Positions 14,730 through 22,172 of a stretch of 33,087 bases of DNA are shown here, in pieces. The position numbers and the translations under genes were made by a program. Below the pieces are notes generated by a model that was given only the letters and a program-made list of their open reading frames with translations, did no database searches and had not been told where the DNA came from. Numbering within the stretch: position 1 is the stretch's first letter; the number at the start of each line of letters is the position of its first letter. The DNA comes from JALRHH01 sp964590315 (GTDB lineage Bacteria > Patescibacteriota > Saccharimonadia > Saccharimonadales > JALRHH01), in NCBI GenBank assembly GCA_964590315.1, contig CAZPVS010000011.1, positions 1-33,087 on the forward strand, in the 5' to 3' direction.

Positions 14730-15361
14730 TGGGACAGAAAGTAAACCCAATTAGCATGCGATTACAGCTGAATAAAGACTGGCGTAGCAAGTGGTTCGCT
14801 AACAAGCGAGATTTTGCAAAGTACCTTACGCAAGACTTGGCAGTTCGCCGCATGATCGTGAATAAATTAGGTTCACGAGGGGCTATCAACAAAGTTGACA
14901 TCGAACGCTCACCAAACCTTGTCACTGTTACGATCACTACTGCAAAAGCAGGTGTCGTGATCGGTCGTGGCGGTAGTGGCGCACAGGAGCTCAAGGCAGC
15001 AATCGAAAAGATTTATGGCTTCCCTGCACGTGTCAATATTGAAGAAATCAAGAAGCCAGAACTACACGCCAAGTTAGTTGCAGAGAACATTGCACACCAA
15101 CTTGAGCGCCGAATTGCTTTCCGTCGTGCTATGAAGTCTGCTGCAGGTGCAGCAATGCGGAGTGGCGCACAAGGAGTTCGTATTGAAATTGCTGGACGTC
15201 TTGGTGGTGCAGAAATGTCACGACGCGAAAAGACCGTTGAAGGAAGTGTTCCTTTGCACACGATTCGCGCAAACATTGACTACCATGCAGCACGTGCAAA
15301 ATATCCTGGTGCCGGTATCATCGGTATCAAGGTCTGGATTTACAAAGGGGAGGCTAACTAA
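14729..15361 (+). CDS. rpsC: 30S ribosomal protein S3
   Basis: S3 sits at the mRNA entry tunnel. It starts MGQKVNPISMRL. A KH domain with VVIGRGGSGAQELKAAIEKI follows, then the C-terminal domain with EIAGRLGGAEMSRREK and GVKVWIYKG-like end (IKVWIYKGE). It has 210 residues, normal. It is coupled to rplV by a one-base overlap and followed by rplP after 2 bases. Confidence 0.98.
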   Translation: MGQKVNPISMRLQLNKDWRSKWFANKRDFAKYLTQDLAVRRMIVNKLGSRGAINKVDIERSPNLVTVTITTAKAGVVIGRGGSGAQELKAAIEKIYGFPARVNIEEIKKPELHAKLVAENIAHQLERRIAFRRAMKSAAGAAMRSGAQGVRIEIAGRLGGAEMSRREKTVEGSVPLHTIRANIDYHAARAKYPGAGIIGIKVWIYKGEAN

Positions 15362-15363
15362 TC

Positions 15364-15777
15364 ATGTTGATTCCTAATAGAACAAAACACCGCCGCGTGT
15401 TTAAGGGTCGCGTCCGTGGCCCAGCCACCAGCGGCAATTACATTGCTTTTGGCCAGTACGCGCTTCAGGCGCAAGGTCACGAGCGTATCACATCCCGTCA
15501 AATCGAGTCTGCTCGTCAGGCTATGACACGCTACATCAAGCGTGGTGGTAAGATCTGGATCCGTATCTTCCCTCATACTCCAGTGACCCGTAAGGCTCTT
15601 GGAACCAAAATGGGTAGTGGTAAGGGTAGCCCAGAATTCTTCGTAGCTCCTGTTCGTCCCGGAACTATTATGTTCGAGATGCAGGGTGTTACTGAAGAAG
15701 TTGCTCGCGAAGCTATGCGTCTCGCAGCACACAAGCTACCAGTTAAGACTCGGTTTTTAGTGAAGGAGGAGGCGTAA
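15364..15777 (+). CDS. rplP: 50S ribosomal protein L16
   Basis: L16 organises the A-site region of the 50S subunit. It begins MLIPNRTKHRRVFKGR and has RAMTRYIKRGGK-like (QAMTRYIKRGGKIWIRIFP) and KMGSGKGSPEFFVAPVRPG blocks. It has 137 residues. Its last codons (KEEA) encode GGAGGAGG, the ribosome binding site of rpmC, whose ATG lies 1 base past the stop. Confidence 0.98.
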   Translation: MLIPNRTKHRRVFKGRVRGPATSGNYIAFGQYALQAQGHERITSRQIESARQAMTRYIKRGGKIWIRIFPHTPVTRKALGTKMGSGKGSPEFFVAPVRPGTIMFEMQGVTEEVAREAMRLAAHKLPVKTRFLVKEEA

Positions 15778-15778
15778 A

Positions 15779-15979
15779 ATGAAAGTCGCTGATATCCGTA
15801 AACTATCAACAGGTGAGCTTACAACTGAGAGCACCAAGCTTCGTGAAGAAATCACCGAGTTGAAGCGCCGTATCCACATGGGTGAAGTCCAGAACGTCCG
15901 ATCTTTGCGCAACAAGCGGAAGGATTTGGCACGAATGCTGACTATATTAAGTGAACAATTGTCTAAGGAGGCAGTGTAA
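15779..15979 (+). CDS. rpmC: 50S ribosomal protein L29
   Basis: L29 is a small two-helix protein near the tunnel exit next to L23. It has 66 residues with a first helix DIRKLSTGELTTESTKLREEI and the second helix RSLRNKRKDLARMLTILSE, the standard L29 layout. It fits exactly between rplP and rpsQ, overlapping the rpsQ start by one base with AAGGAGG in its own final codons. Confidence 0.95.
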   Translation: MKVADIRKLSTGELTTESTKLREEITELKRRIHMGEVQNVRSLRNKRKDLARMLTILSEQLSKEAV

Positions 15980-16248
15980 TGGCAAAGACCCTACAAGGTG
16001 TTGTCTCGTCCGACAAAGGCGACAAGACGATTGTCGTTACTGTTGCTACGCCGAAGACACACCCAATTTATAAGAAGAAATATACCTCTTCTAAGAAGTT
16101 TATTGCTCATGATGAAAAGAACGAGGCACACACTGGTGACACCGTTGTGATTGCAGAGACTCGTCCACTGAGTGCTCGCAAACGACACACACTTGTGAAG
16201 ATCGTCGAGCGTGCGGGCATTGTGCACAAAGAAGCGGAGGAGGCGTAA
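15979..16248 (+). CDS. rpsQ: 30S ribosomal protein S17
   Basis: S17 binds the 5' domain of 16S rRNA. The OB-fold carries LQGVVSSDKGDKTIVVTV, HPIYKKKYTSSKKFIAHDE and GDTVVIAETRPLSARKRHTLV. It has 89 residues. Its C-terminal KEAEEA codes GGAGGAGG, serving rplN one base further on. Confidence 0.97.
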   Translation: MAKTLQGVVSSDKGDKTIVVTVATPKTHPIYKKKYTSSKKFIAHDEKNEAHTGDTVVIAETRPLSARKRHTLVKIVERAGIVHKEAEEA

Positions 16249-16249
16249 G

Positions 16250-16618
16250 ATGATCCAACAAGAATCACGCCTCGGCGTTTGTGACAACAGTGGCGCAAAG
16301 GAAATCCTTTGTATCCGTGTACTCGGTGGCACTCGTCGTCGCTATGCACATGTTGGTGACGTCATTGTTGCAACTGTTAAGCAAGCAAGCCCGACTGGTA
16401 ACGTGAAAAAGAAGTCAGTCGTGAGAGCAGTAATTGTACGTACACAGAACACCATTAAGCGCAAAGATGGTTCTACCATCAAGTTTGATGACAACGCCGC
16501 TGTTATTATCGGCGATGACAAGAACCCTAAGGCTACTCGTATCTTTGGCCCCGTTCCTCGCGAACTACGTGACCTTGGCTACCAGAAGATTATCAGCCTT
16601 GCACCGGAGGTACTATAA
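16250..16618 (+). CDS. rplN: 50S ribosomal protein L14
   Basis: L14 lies at the subunit interface in bridge B8. MIQQESRLGVCDNSGAKE, the family's standard N terminus, fixes the start at 16250; the longer frame from 16211 is ignored. Further blocks are KRKDGSTIKFDDNAAVII and GTRIFGPVPREL-like (ATRIFGPVPRELRD). It has 122 residues, exactly typical. Its stop overlaps the rplX start. Confidence 0.98.
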   Translation: MIQQESRLGVCDNSGAKEILCIRVLGGTRRRYAHVGDVIVATVKQASPTGNVKKKSVVRAVIVRTQNTIKRKDGSTIKFDDNAAVIIGDDKNPKATRIFGPVPRELRDLGYQKIISLAPEVL

Positions 16619-16950
16619 TGAGCGATCAAATTTTTAAGATTCGTCTGAAAAAAGGTGACACTGTTGTTGTGCGCGCCGGAAAGTACAAGGGCAAGACCGG
16701 TAAAATTACCGCGACTCACCCTACGGAAAACAAGGTGACTGTCGAGGGTATCAATATCGTGAAGAAGCACATGAAGCCAAATCGACAGTATCCGCAAGGT
16801 GGCATCATTGAGATCACGAAGCCAATCGATGTGAGCAAGGTCGGTCTACAAGACCCCACTACCAAGAAACCAGCTCGTATCGGATACAAATTCGATAAGG
16901 ATGGCACTAAAGTCCGTGTATTTGCTAAGACTCAGAAGGAGGTCAAGTAA
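16618..16950 (+). CDS. rplX: 50S ribosomal protein L24
   Basis: L24 is an assembly initiator with a KOW motif: IRLKKGDTVVVRAGKYKGKTGKI. VEGINIVKKHMKPN and GYKFDKDGTKVRV follow. It has 110 residues. The last codons (QKEVK) encode AAGGAGG for rplE, which overlaps by one base. Confidence 0.97.
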   Translation: MSDQIFKIRLKKGDTVVVRAGKYKGKTGKITATHPTENKVTVEGINIVKKHMKPNRQYPQGGIIEITKPIDVSKVGLQDPTTKKPARIGYKFDKDGTKVRVFAKTQKEVK

Positions 16951-17534
16951 TGGCTACTGCTACTAAGAAACCAGCCGCATCTGCTGTTGCTCGCCTCAAG
17001 CACGAGTACCAGGATAAGTACGTCGCGGAACTACAGAAAGAACTCGGTCTCGACAATGTCATGCAAGTTCCAAAGCTTGAGAAGATTGTTCTCAACATTG
17101 GTCTTGGCCGTGCCAAGGATGACAAGAAGATGATCGAAGTAGCAACTAACACATTGACTAAGATCACTGGACAAAAGCCTGTTGAAACATTTGCCAAGAC
17201 ATCTATTGCAGGGTTTAAGCTCCGTGAAGGCAACAAAATTGGCCTGAAAGTCACCCTTCGTGGCGACTACATGTACGAATTCATGGATCGCTTGGTTAAC
17301 ATCGTGTTACCTCGACTTCGTGATTTCCACGGTGTCAGCGCCAAAGCTTTTGATAAGTCTGGTAATTTCAGTCTCGGTCTGTCTGATCAATCAGTATTTC
17401 CGGAACTGACATTCGAAGAGACGACAACCGTCCATGGTATGCAAGCCGTATTCGTCATTAAGTGCCAGGAGCAGGCACATGCACGTGCTTTACTTGAGAA
17501 GTTTGGCATGCCATTTGAGAAGGAGAATAAATAA
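16950..17534 (+). CDS. rplE: 50S ribosomal protein L5
   Basis: L5 binds 5S rRNA and contacts the P-site tRNA and S13. Blocks are KIVLNIGLGRAKDD, GQKPVETFAKTSIAGFKLREG, FMDRLVNIVLPRLRDF and LGLSDQSVFPEL. It has 194 residues, slightly long owing to an Ala/Lys-rich N-terminal extension. One-base overlaps on both sides. Confidence 0.98.
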   Translation: MATATKKPAASAVARLKHEYQDKYVAELQKELGLDNVMQVPKLEKIVLNIGLGRAKDDKKMIEVATNTLTKITGQKPVETFAKTSIAGFKLREGNKIGLKVTLRGDYMYEFMDRLVNIVLPRLRDFHGVSAKAFDKSGNFSLGLSDQSVFPELTFEETTTVHGMQAVFVIKCQEQAHARALLEKFGMPFEKENK

Positions 17535-17803
17535 TGGCTAAGAAATCTGCAGTTGCGCGAGATCTAAAGCGCCAAAAAATGATCAAAGTCACCGCTGCAA
17601 AGCGTGCTGAGCTGAAATCACTCGGTGACCGCGAAGGTTTGCACAAGTTGCCACGCAACAGCTCACCTACTCGCTGGAAGAACCGTTGTTCAGAAACCGG
17701 CCGTCCACACGGTTACATGCGTCAGTTTGGTTTGAGTCGTATCTCATTCCGTGAGCATGCAAGTAAGGGAGAAATCCCTGGTATAACTAAGAGTAGCTGG
17801 TAA
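17534..17803 (+). CDS. rpsN: 30S ribosomal protein S14 (zinc-free type)
   Basis: S14 is a late-binding 30S head protein. NRCSETGRPHGYMRQFGLSRISFREHA and GEIPGITKSSW (C terminus) are diagnostic. It has 89 residues and only one cysteine, so it is the cysteine-poor type rather than the short type (about 61 residues) with two CxxC pairs. It overlaps rplE by one base and is followed by rpsH after 13 bases. Confidence 0.97.
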   Translation: MAKKSAVARDLKRQKMIKVTAAKRAELKSLGDREGLHKLPRNSSPTRWKNRCSETGRPHGYMRQFGLSRISFREHASKGEIPGITKSSW

Positions 17804-17816
17804 GAAAGGAGTATCG

Positions 17817-18218
17817 ATGTCTAAAACTAGTACAGACCCAATCGCGGACATGCTGACTCGAATTCGTAATGCAATCGCAGTACGAAAAGCTGAAGTTACT
17901 ATGCCGCACAGTAAAGTTAAAGAAGCTATCGCAAACCTACTAAAGACAAGTGGTTTTGTGGATGCAGTAAGTGTATCCGACCTCGCCGTCGGTAAAGAAT
18001 TGACCATCAAAATCAATGCTGATGACACTAATGCACGTATTACCGAGATTGTTCGTTTGAGTACACCTGGTCGTCGTGCATATGCTGGCAGCGACAAGAT
18101 CCCAACCGTTAAGCGCGGTCGTGGTCTCGTGGTTGTTTCAACTAGTAAGGGTATCATGAGCGGCACACAGGCCAAGAAAGCCGGCGTTGGTGGTGAGTTA
18201 ATTTGTAAGGTTTATTAA
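17817..18218 (+). CDS. rpsH: 30S ribosomal protein S8
   Basis: S8 is a primary 16S rRNA binder and, in E. coli, the repressor of the spc operon. The N-terminal DPIADMLTRIRNAIAVRK and the C-terminal GLVVVSTSKGIMSGTQAKKAGVGGELIC blocks (read in parts) are canonical. It has 133 residues. AAGGAG lies close upstream. A palindromic sequence separates it from rplF. Confidence 0.98.
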   Translation: MSKTSTDPIADMLTRIRNAIAVRKAEVTMPHSKVKEAIANLLKTSGFVDAVSVSDLAVGKELTIKINADDTNARITEIVRLSTPGRRAYAGSDKIPTVKRGRGLVVVSTSKGIMSGTQAKKAGVGGELICKVY

Positions 18219-18236
18219 GTTAGCCATTGGCCGATA

Positions 18237-18252
18237 GCTATTAGCTAATAGC
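18237..18252. promoter_or_regulatory. Perfect 16-base palindrome between rpsH and rplF
   Basis: GCTATTAGCTAATAGC is perfectly self-complementary and can form a 6-bp hairpin with loop AGCT in the mRNA. There is no T tract, so it is not a classical terminator. It could be an RNA processing or stability site inside the operon. The 57-base gap is the widest inside the rplC-rplO unit. Confidence 0.45.
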
Positions 18253-18275
18253 CTATGACTGAAAGGAATATTTAG

Positions 18276-18815
18276 ATGAGTCGTATAGGAAAACTACCGG
18301 TGGATGTTCCATCGGGCGTGACAATCACTATCGACCCTGACACCATTACGGTAGCGGGTTCGAAAGGCACGTTGAAGCAATTCACCATGCCAGGTGTAAC
18401 TGTCGTACAAGAAGGTAGTCAGATTGTCGTCACTCGTGAGAATGACGAACCAAAGAACCGCGCAAAGCATGGGCTGATGCGCACTTTGGTCGCAAACATG
18501 GTTACTGGTGTTTCAACCGGATTTACCAAGCAACTCGAAATCAATGGTGTTGGTTATCGTGTCGCGCTTGCCGGAAACGCACTGAAAATGAACCTTGGTT
18601 TCTCTCACGAGGTAGTGTACACACTCCCAGTTGGAGTAACAGCTAAGGTTGAAGGTAACGTGATTACCATCGAAGGCTTTGACAAACAGCAAGTTGGTCA
18701 GGTCGCCGCAGAAATCCGTGCCCTCAAGAAGCCTGAACCGTACAAGGGTAAGGGCATTAAGTACGTTGGCGAGCGAATTATCCGCAAGTCAGGTAAGTCA
18801 GGTAAGGACAAGTAA
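18276..18815 (+). CDS. rplF: 50S ribosomal protein L6
   Basis: L6 lies near the sarcin-ricin loop and the factor-binding site. MSRIGKLPVDVPSGVTI, the first-domain HGLMRTLVANMVTGVSTGF, and the C-terminal KPEPYKGKGIKYVGERIIRK (read in parts) are diagnostic. It has 179 residues. AAGGA lies about 9 bases before ATG. Confidence 0.98.
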   Translation: MSRIGKLPVDVPSGVTITIDPDTITVAGSKGTLKQFTMPGVTVVQEGSQIVVTRENDEPKNRAKHGLMRTLVANMVTGVSTGFTKQLEINGVGYRVALAGNALKMNLGFSHEVVYTLPVGVTAKVEGNVITIEGFDKQQVGQVAAEIRALKKPEPYKGKGIKYVGERIIRKSGKSGKDK

Positions 18816-18817
18816 TC

Positions 18818-19174
18818 ATGAGTAATGTTTCTAGCAAGATCAAGAACTTGGCTCGCCGCAAGAACCGCATCCGTAGTGTCGTTGCTGGTACTACTGAGCG
18901 TCCACGTCTGAGCGTCCACGTCAGTAATAAGCATATTAGTGCGCAGCTGATTGATGACACGAAGCATGCAACGCTAGCAGCCGTCACGACCGTTGGCCAA
19001 AAGGCCGCGACCGGTACTATGACTGCACGCGCAGAATGGGTAGGTACGGAAATAGCAAAGAAGGCCAAGGCAGCCAAGGTCAAAGCAGTTGTCTTTGATC
19101 GTAACGGTCGCCTATACCATGGTCGAATTAAAGCGCTCGCAGACGCTGCACGCGCGGGAGGCTTGGAGTTCTAA
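18818..19174 (+). CDS. rplR: 50S ribosomal protein L18
   Basis: L18 binds 5S rRNA together with L5. RPRLSVHVSNKHISAQLIDD and VVFDRNGRLYHGRIKALADAAR with the C-terminal GLEF are typical. It has 118 residues. It follows rplF by 2 bases and carries the GGAG site of rpsE in its last codons. Confidence 0.97.
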   Translation: MSNVSSKIKNLARRKNRIRSVVAGTTERPRLSVHVSNKHISAQLIDDTKHATLAAVTTVGQKAATGTMTARAEWVGTEIAKKAKAAKVKAVVFDRNGRLYHGRIKALADAARAGGLEF

Positions 19175-19175
19175 T

Positions 19176-19754
19176 ATGGCATATGACAATTCAAGAGGGC
19201 CACGCGGCGGACGTGATAATCGCGGACCACGGGTCGAAGAAGAAAAACAATTTGACGAGCGCGTCGTTAATATTGACCGTGTTGCACGTGTTGTAAAGGG
19301 CGGTCGACGTTTCCGTTTCCGTGCGCTCGTTGTAGTTGGTGACAAAAAAGGCAAGGTTGGTATCGGCATAGCAAAGGGTGCTGATGTGACAACTGCTGTC
19401 GCAAAAGCAGTAGAAGTTGCAAAGAAGAACTTCATGGCTGTAACTCTTTACAAGGGTACGCTTCCGCATGAAGCCGAGGCAAAAGTCGGTGGTGCTAAGA
19501 TTCTCATCAAGCCAGCAGCAGCTGGTACCGGTCTTATAGCCGGTGGTGTAGTCCGTACTGTACTCGAAGTTGCCGGTGTATCAAACGTGCTTTCCAAGTC
19601 ATTGGGCTCAAGCAACAAGATCAACACTGCGTATGCAACAATTGCTGCCTTGCAGCAAATGGTACCTGCAAAGGATTGGGTTACTGTTAAGCAGCAAGCA
19701 GAAAAAACCACAAAGCCTGCCGCTAAAAAAGTTGAAAAGGTGGAGGCTAAGTAA
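19176..19754 (+). CDS. rpsE: 30S ribosomal protein S5
   Basis: S5 acts in decoding accuracy and mRNA unwinding at the entry tunnel. The start at 19176 is one base past the rplR stop, with GGAG upstream; the in-frame extension into rplR is rejected. VVNIDRVARVVKGGRRFRF and GIAKGADVTTAV are the N-terminal domain, and AGTGLIAGGVVRTVLEVAGV the C-terminal domain. It has 192 residues with a low-complexity Lys/Pro/Glu tail. rpmD (L30) should come next in the classical order but is missing; the rplO start overlaps this stop by one base. Confidence 0.98.
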   Translation: MAYDNSRGPRGGRDNRGPRVEEEKQFDERVVNIDRVARVVKGGRRFRFRALVVVGDKKGKVGIGIAKGADVTTAVAKAVEVAKKNFMAVTLYKGTLPHEAEAKVGGAKILIKPAAAGTGLIAGGVVRTVLEVAGVSNVLSKSLGSSNKINTAYATIAALQQMVPAKDWVTVKQQAEKTTKPAAKKVEKVEAK

Positions 19755-20233
19755 TGAAATATCACGAATTAGATATTAGTGCCAAGAAGTCAAACAAGCG
19801 TGTAGGTCGTGGTATCTCTGCCGGACAGGGTAAAACCGCTGGTCGTGGTACTAAAGGTCAGCGTTCTCGTACTGGTAGCAGCCGCAAGCCGGGCTTTACC
19901 GGTGGTCAGCTGCCACTTATGCAACGATTGCCCAAGCTTCCTGGATTCCGCAGTATTCGCGTACCAATGGAAAACGTGTACACGGGGCAACTCGATGCCT
20001 TCAAAGGTGTCATCGACAACTTCACTGTTGCCGATGCGGGTCTGACATCAAGCCCTTACGTTCGCGTTAAGCTCGTAGTCAAGGGCGATGTAACCAAGAA
20101 GGTTGACGTCAAGCTCCAGGGTGCGTCTGAGACAGCGATTGCAGCCATTCAGAAAGCTGGTGGTAGTTTTGAGGCAGTACCTCAGGTAAAACGTCAAAAG
20201 AAAGAAAAGACCGAAGAAGCAGCTTCCAAGTAG
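19754..20233 (+). CDS. rplO: 50S ribosomal protein L15
   Basis: L15 is a late-assembly 50S protein. KRVGRGISAGQGKTAGRGTKGQ, the Gly/Arg-rich N-terminal extension, and GFTGGQLPLMQRLPKLPGF are diagnostic. It has 159 residues including a charged tail (KRQKKEKTEEAASK). It begins with a one-base overlap with rpsE, showing that rpmD has been lost with no residue of it. A terminator follows. Confidence 0.98.
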   Translation: MKYHELDISAKKSNKRVGRGISAGQGKTAGRGTKGQRSRTGSSRKPGFTGGQLPLMQRLPKLPGFRSIRVPMENVYTGQLDAFKGVIDNFTVADAGLTSSPYVRVKLVVKGDVTKKVDVKLQGASETAIAAIQKAGGSFEAVPQVKRQKKEKTEEAASK

Positions 20234-20250
20234 CTATACCCTAGGTCACT

Positions 20251-20279
20251 AAAACCGCTCGGATTACCGGGCGGTTTTT
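20251..20279 (+). terminator. Intrinsic terminator of the S10-spc unit
   Basis: AAAACCGCTCGG (20251-20262), loop ATTA, CCGGGCGGTTTTT with one G-U pair. It separates the ribosomal genes from secY. Confidence 0.9.
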
Positions 20280-20480
20280 GATTACCATGCTGCGTATGAC
20301 ATAGTTCAGTGGCACGTTCAGTGAGGCGGACTTCGTTGTACTGGCGCTGATTTACATGAGAACACACCAAAGTTAGAACAGCCGTAGCATCGATTCACTT
20401 ATAATATCGGTTAGAGTGCGTAACTTTTACAGCGGTGCGGTATTTCTGTACCATATGTTGTATACTATGAGAGAATTTGC
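20280..20480 (+). promoter_or_regulatory. Non-coding stretch with secY promoters
   Basis: I see no gene here. Candidate promoters are TATAAT at 20400-20405 (no good -35), TTTACA (20426-20431) with TACCAT (20449-20454) after 17 bases, and TATACT (20461-20466) directly preceded by TTG. The last would start transcription near 20473, just before the tandem repeats. Confidence 0.4.
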
Positions 20481-20520
20481 GTGAAAATACGTGAAAACTT
20501 GTGAAAATTCGTGAAAAGTA
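20481..20520 (+). repeat. Four 10-base tandem repeats in the secY leader
   Basis: GTGAAAA occurs at 20481, 20491, 20501 and 20511, exactly 10 bases apart, each followed by a variable triplet (TAC, CTT, TTC, GTA). Each copy offers a GTG start for a tiny frame. The last (20511-20546) has 11 codons and ends in TGA overlapping the secY ATG (ATGA). Helical phasing could also mean a DNA- or RNA-binding site. Confidence 0.7.
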
Positions 20521-20542
20521 GAGAGGGAATTACAGAGTTTAT

Positions 20543-22045
20543 ATGAACTGGCGTCTGATTTTGAAGTCCTTGAAGAGTAGTGATATGCGAAACCGCATCC
20601 TTGCTGTGCTCGGTATGCTATTGGTTTTCCGTGTGCTGGCACACGTACCAGTGCCCCTGAGTAATCCTGAAACGCTTAAGCAAGTGCTGACCAACCTCTT
20701 CAACTCCGACACCTCACAGTTGTTAAACTTCGTGAATATCCTCTCTGGTGGTGCTTTAGAGAATTTCTCTATTGTGCTCGTTGGTCTTGGGCCATACATT
20801 AATGCATCGATTATCATGCAGCTCCTCACTAAGGCGATACCCAAACTTGAGACCCTCAATAAAGAAGGTGAATTCGGCCGTAAGAAGATCAATCAGTATA
20901 CCCGTATGCTGACATTCCCGTTAGCGATTATTCAGTCTATCGGTGCAATCTATCTCGTTCGTCAGCAGGCATCACAGGTTGCCGGTATCGGTGACATAAC
21001 TGCCAATACGTCTATCTGGCAGTGGGTGCTGATGGTTGCAGCCCTCACCGGTGGCGCCATGCTGCTGATGTGGATGGGTGAGTTGATTACCGAAAAAGGG
21101 GTCGGAAACGGTATCTCCTTACTGATTACTGTTGGTATTGTGAGTGGCCTTCCGGGCATGATTTCTAGTATTGTAAGCGGTGTCGTCGATGAAACTAGCA
21201 AGCTTAGCTTGTTCGGCAGGGAACTCCCGCTTAATAAAGAGCAGTTTATATTTGCATTGATACTCCTCGTTGTGACGCTCGTGGTGACGGTGCTCGTGGT
21301 GCGGCTGAATGAGGCACGGAGACGGATTACCATTAACTATGCCAAACGTGTCCAGGGGAACCGTGCATACGGTGGCGTGACTACAGAATTACCCGTGAAG
21401 TTGATTACTGCAGGGGTTATACCTATCATTTTTGCTGTGGCGTTCTTAAGTGTGCCAAGTTTTATCGGACAGATCTTAAGTAGTAACAACAGTGAGCGAT
21501 TACGTGAAATCGGTGCTAACCTGACACTTTGGTTCCAGAACCCAACTTCGGCAACCTTCCAGCAGGGCGGTTGGGAGCCATATATCTATCCGGTTGTGTA
21601 TTTTGTGTTGGTATTCGCGTTCACCTTCTTCTATACCGGCATTACCTTTAACTCCAAGGACATCGCGGAGAACCTATCTAAGCAAGGTGGGTTCATCGAA
21701 GGAGTAAGATCGGGGCTGGCAACCGAAAAGTATCTCGGACGGCTCGTTAACCGACTGACCTTCTTTGGCGCCTTGGCACTTGGTCTCCTGGCAATCATGC
21801 CTATTCTGGGACAGATATTCTTGAACACTGACATTGCTATCGGCGGCACAAGTATATTGATTCTTGTTGCGGTATCACTTGAGACACTCCGTTCTATCGA
21901 GTCTCGAGCACTTATGGTGACGTACGACCAATACGATCAGCCCGACTACTTTTATGAACCAGATGTGCCAGGAACCGGCTCAAGTCGATTGGCGTTTGCT
22001 AAAAAGCCATTTCAGAAGCTCAAAAAACCTAAGAAGAAGGATTAA
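20543..22045 (+). CDS. secY: Protein translocase subunit SecY
   Basis: SecY is the channel of the Sec translocon in the inner membrane. The N-terminal RNRILAVLGMLLVFRVLAHVPVP, the plug-side LNFVNILSGGALENFSIVLVGLGPYINASII region, MGELITEKGVGNGISLLI and the C-terminal GQIFLNTDIAIGGTSILILVAV (each read in parts) match the family with ten predicted membrane segments. At 500 residues it is longer than the about 440 of E. coli, partly through a basic C-terminal tail (FQKLKKPKKKD). GAGAGGGA lies about 14 bases before ATG, rather far. Unlike in many bacteria, adk and map do not follow. Confidence 0.98.
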   Translation: MNWRLILKSLKSSDMRNRILAVLGMLLVFRVLAHVPVPLSNPETLKQVLTNLFNSDTSQLLNFVNILSGGALENFSIVLVGLGPYINASIIMQLLTKAIPKLETLNKEGEFGRKKINQYTRMLTFPLAIIQSIGAIYLVRQQASQVAGIGDITANTSIWQWVLMVAALTGGAMLLMWMGELITEKGVGNGISLLITVGIVSGLPGMISSIVSGVVDETSKLSLFGRELPLNKEQFIFALILLVVTLVVTVLVVRLNEARRRITINYAKRVQGNRAYGGVTTELPVKLITAGVIPIIFAVAFLSVPSFIGQILSSNNSERLREIGANLTLWFQNPTSATFQQGGWEPYIYPVVYFVLVFAFTFFYTGITFNSKDIAENLSKQGGFIEGVRSGLATEKYLGRLVNRLTFFGALALGLLAIMPILGQIFLNTDIAIGGTSILILVAVSLETLRSIESRALMVTYDQYDQPDYFYEPDVPGTGSSRLAFAKKPFQKLKKPKKKD

Positions 22046-22055
22046 ATTATTACTC

Positions 22056-22085
22056 TTTACAATCCGTTGTAATTAGTAGTATAAT
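22056..22085 (+). promoter_or_regulatory. infA promoter with dyad
   Basis: TTTACA (22056-22061), 18 bases, TATAAT (22080-22085), the same arrangement as the tuf promoter. A perfect dyad TTACAA (22057-22062) and TTGTAA (22067-22072) covers the -35 box and resembles the TACAA/TTGTA dyad at 5694-5709. It may be an operator. Confidence 0.7.
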
Positions 22086-22108
22086 CAATTGACGTTATAC
22101 GACTAAAA

Positions 22109-22140
22109 CGGAGGAAAGTAAGGGTAAACTCATACTTTCC
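22109..22140 (+). promoter_or_regulatory. infA leader hairpin covering a GGAGGAAAG site
   Basis: GGAAAGTA (22113-22120) pairs perfectly with TACTTTCC (22133-22140) across a 12-base loop. The left arm is the second half of a strong Shine-Dalgarno-like GGAGGAAAG (22110-22118) that lies more than 50 bases before the infA ATG. This suggests control of ribosome entry or a misplaced start, perhaps the in-frame TTG at 22146. Confidence 0.45.
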
Positions 22141-22172
22141 GCGTATTGCGTCGTAAACAAAGTTATACATCT

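Noticed and set aside
14310..14750. 146-codon frame antisense to rplV
   Set aside because: Low-complexity hydrophobic translation opposite a conserved ribosomal gene.
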